Source: Pseudoxanthomonas sp. CF125 (GTDB taxonomy: Bacteria > Pseudomonadota > Gammaproteobacteria > Xanthomonadales > Xanthomonadaceae). Taken from it: a stretch of DNA of 64,000 nt. Positions 63,731-64,000 of the stretch are shown one piece after another (the stretch's first letter is position 1; each line of letters opens with the position of its first letter). A program made the translations under genes and the position numbers. The notes under the pieces were generated by a model. That model saw only the letters and a program-made list of their open reading frames with translations. It did no database searches and was not told the DNA's origin. The stretch covers positions 496,001-560,000 of the forward strand of contig NZ_FNLD01000002.1 of the NCBI RefSeq assembly GCF_900104085.1, given 5' to 3'.

Positions 63731-64000
63731 AGTTCACTGGCGAACGATTCCTTCCGACCGAGACGGGAGAACTGCGCTACGAGCACCTTCACCGCTATGC
63801 GTGGTGTTCACGGCTGGTCGAGGGACTCGATGTGCTGGACATGGCCAGTGGCGAAGGCTACGGCAGCGCCATGCTAGCGCGGACCGCGCGCAGCGTTATC
63901 GGCGTAGACGTGTCGCATGAAGCTATTGGCCATGCCGCCGAAGCTTATCAGGACGTCAAGAATCTCAGTTTCGTGTGCGGGGACGCCACCGATATCCCGC
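63727..64000 (+). CDS. SAM-dependent methyltransferase, truncated by the window end
   Basis: Only the first 91 codons are present. The start is MKFTGERFLPTETGELRYEHLHRY. SAM motif I is VLDMASGEGYGSAML, followed by VIGVDVS (acidic Asp of motif II) and VCGDATDIP. In ABC-transporter O-antigen loci, methyltransferases often cap the chain to signal Wzt export, so chain capping is a reasonable guess. Frame continues past 64000. Confidence 0.9.
   Translation, partial: MKFTGERFLPTETGELRYEHLHRYAWCSRLVEGLDVLDMASGEGYGSAMLARTARSVIGVDVSHEAIGHAAEAYQDVKNLSFVCGDATDIP

Overview
The window is high-GC gammaproteobacterial DNA from the Xanthomonadaceae (Lysobacter / Luteimonas / Pseudoxanthomonas / Xanthomonas group; genus not decidable here). 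Reasons: a near-textbook Clp regulator, the order trpE..trpG-trpD-trpC-HAD phosphatase-zinc ribbon-clp-speD-coq7-rplM-rpsI, the cystathionine lyase gene bordering an O-antigen ABC transporter (the classic xanthomonad LPS locus edge), and many palindromic repeats with a GTAG or GTGG head. I see no prophage, CRISPR array, complete insertion sequence or rRNA.

Layout. 1-2.9 kb: a lower-GC accessory module (lipoprotein, DUF2235/Tle1-like alpha/beta hydrolase, membrane-anchored helical protein) that looks like an effector-immunity set. 2.9-10.4 kb: CtlX-like hydrolase, PhoP/PhoQ, MtfA peptidase, birA-coaX-SPOR operon. 10.4-16.7 kb: tRNA-Thr, arginase, entericidin, CsbD protein, trpS, an MBL hydrolase. 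16.7-21.2 kb: a minus-strand branched-chain 2-oxoacid dehydrogenase operon (E1alpha, E1beta, SH3 protein, E2). 21.4-28.4 kb: a large secreted nuclease, tryptophan dioxygenase, POT peptide transporter, thioredoxin-like lipoprotein. 28.5-32 kb: a MarR regulator divergent from hppD, then a DUF559 cassette and hmgA. 32-39.7 kb: transporters (CaCA, NhaA, SMR), purC, a J-domain protein, rpe. 40-46.8 kb: trp genes with an acyltransferase and an ABM protein interposed. 46.8-52.4 kb: HAD phosphatase, zinc ribbon, clp, speD, guanidine-II riboswitch plus SMR exporter, coq7, rplM-rpsI, tRNA-Gln. 52.4-58.4 kb: 2OG oxygenase, fumarylacetoacetase, maiA, pilU, DUF4398/OmpA pair, DUF465 protein. 58.5-64 kb: dispersed repeat block, cbs, cystathionine gamma-lyase/synthase, then wzm-wzt and a cut-off methyltransferase of the O-antigen locus.

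How genes work together. Tyrosine degradation is complete but split over two loci (hppD-hmgA and fahA-maiA). The 2-oxoacid dehydrogenase operon would supply branched acyl-CoA primers for the iso-fatty acids typical of this family. cbs and the adjacent lyase form reverse transsulfuration. Wzm/Wzt with a C-terminal sugar-binding domain followed by a methyltransferase suggests export of an end-modified O-polysaccharide.

Most notable signals: a possible trpE leader with Trp codons and a 9-bp complement that would mask the trpE ribosome site; a guanidine-II riboswitch whose second hairpin overlaps a terminator; REP doublets forming both interdomain linkers of the E2 protein and repeatedly supplying stop codons; and a DUF559 gene bounded by 44-bp inverted repeats inside the hppD-hmgA operon.
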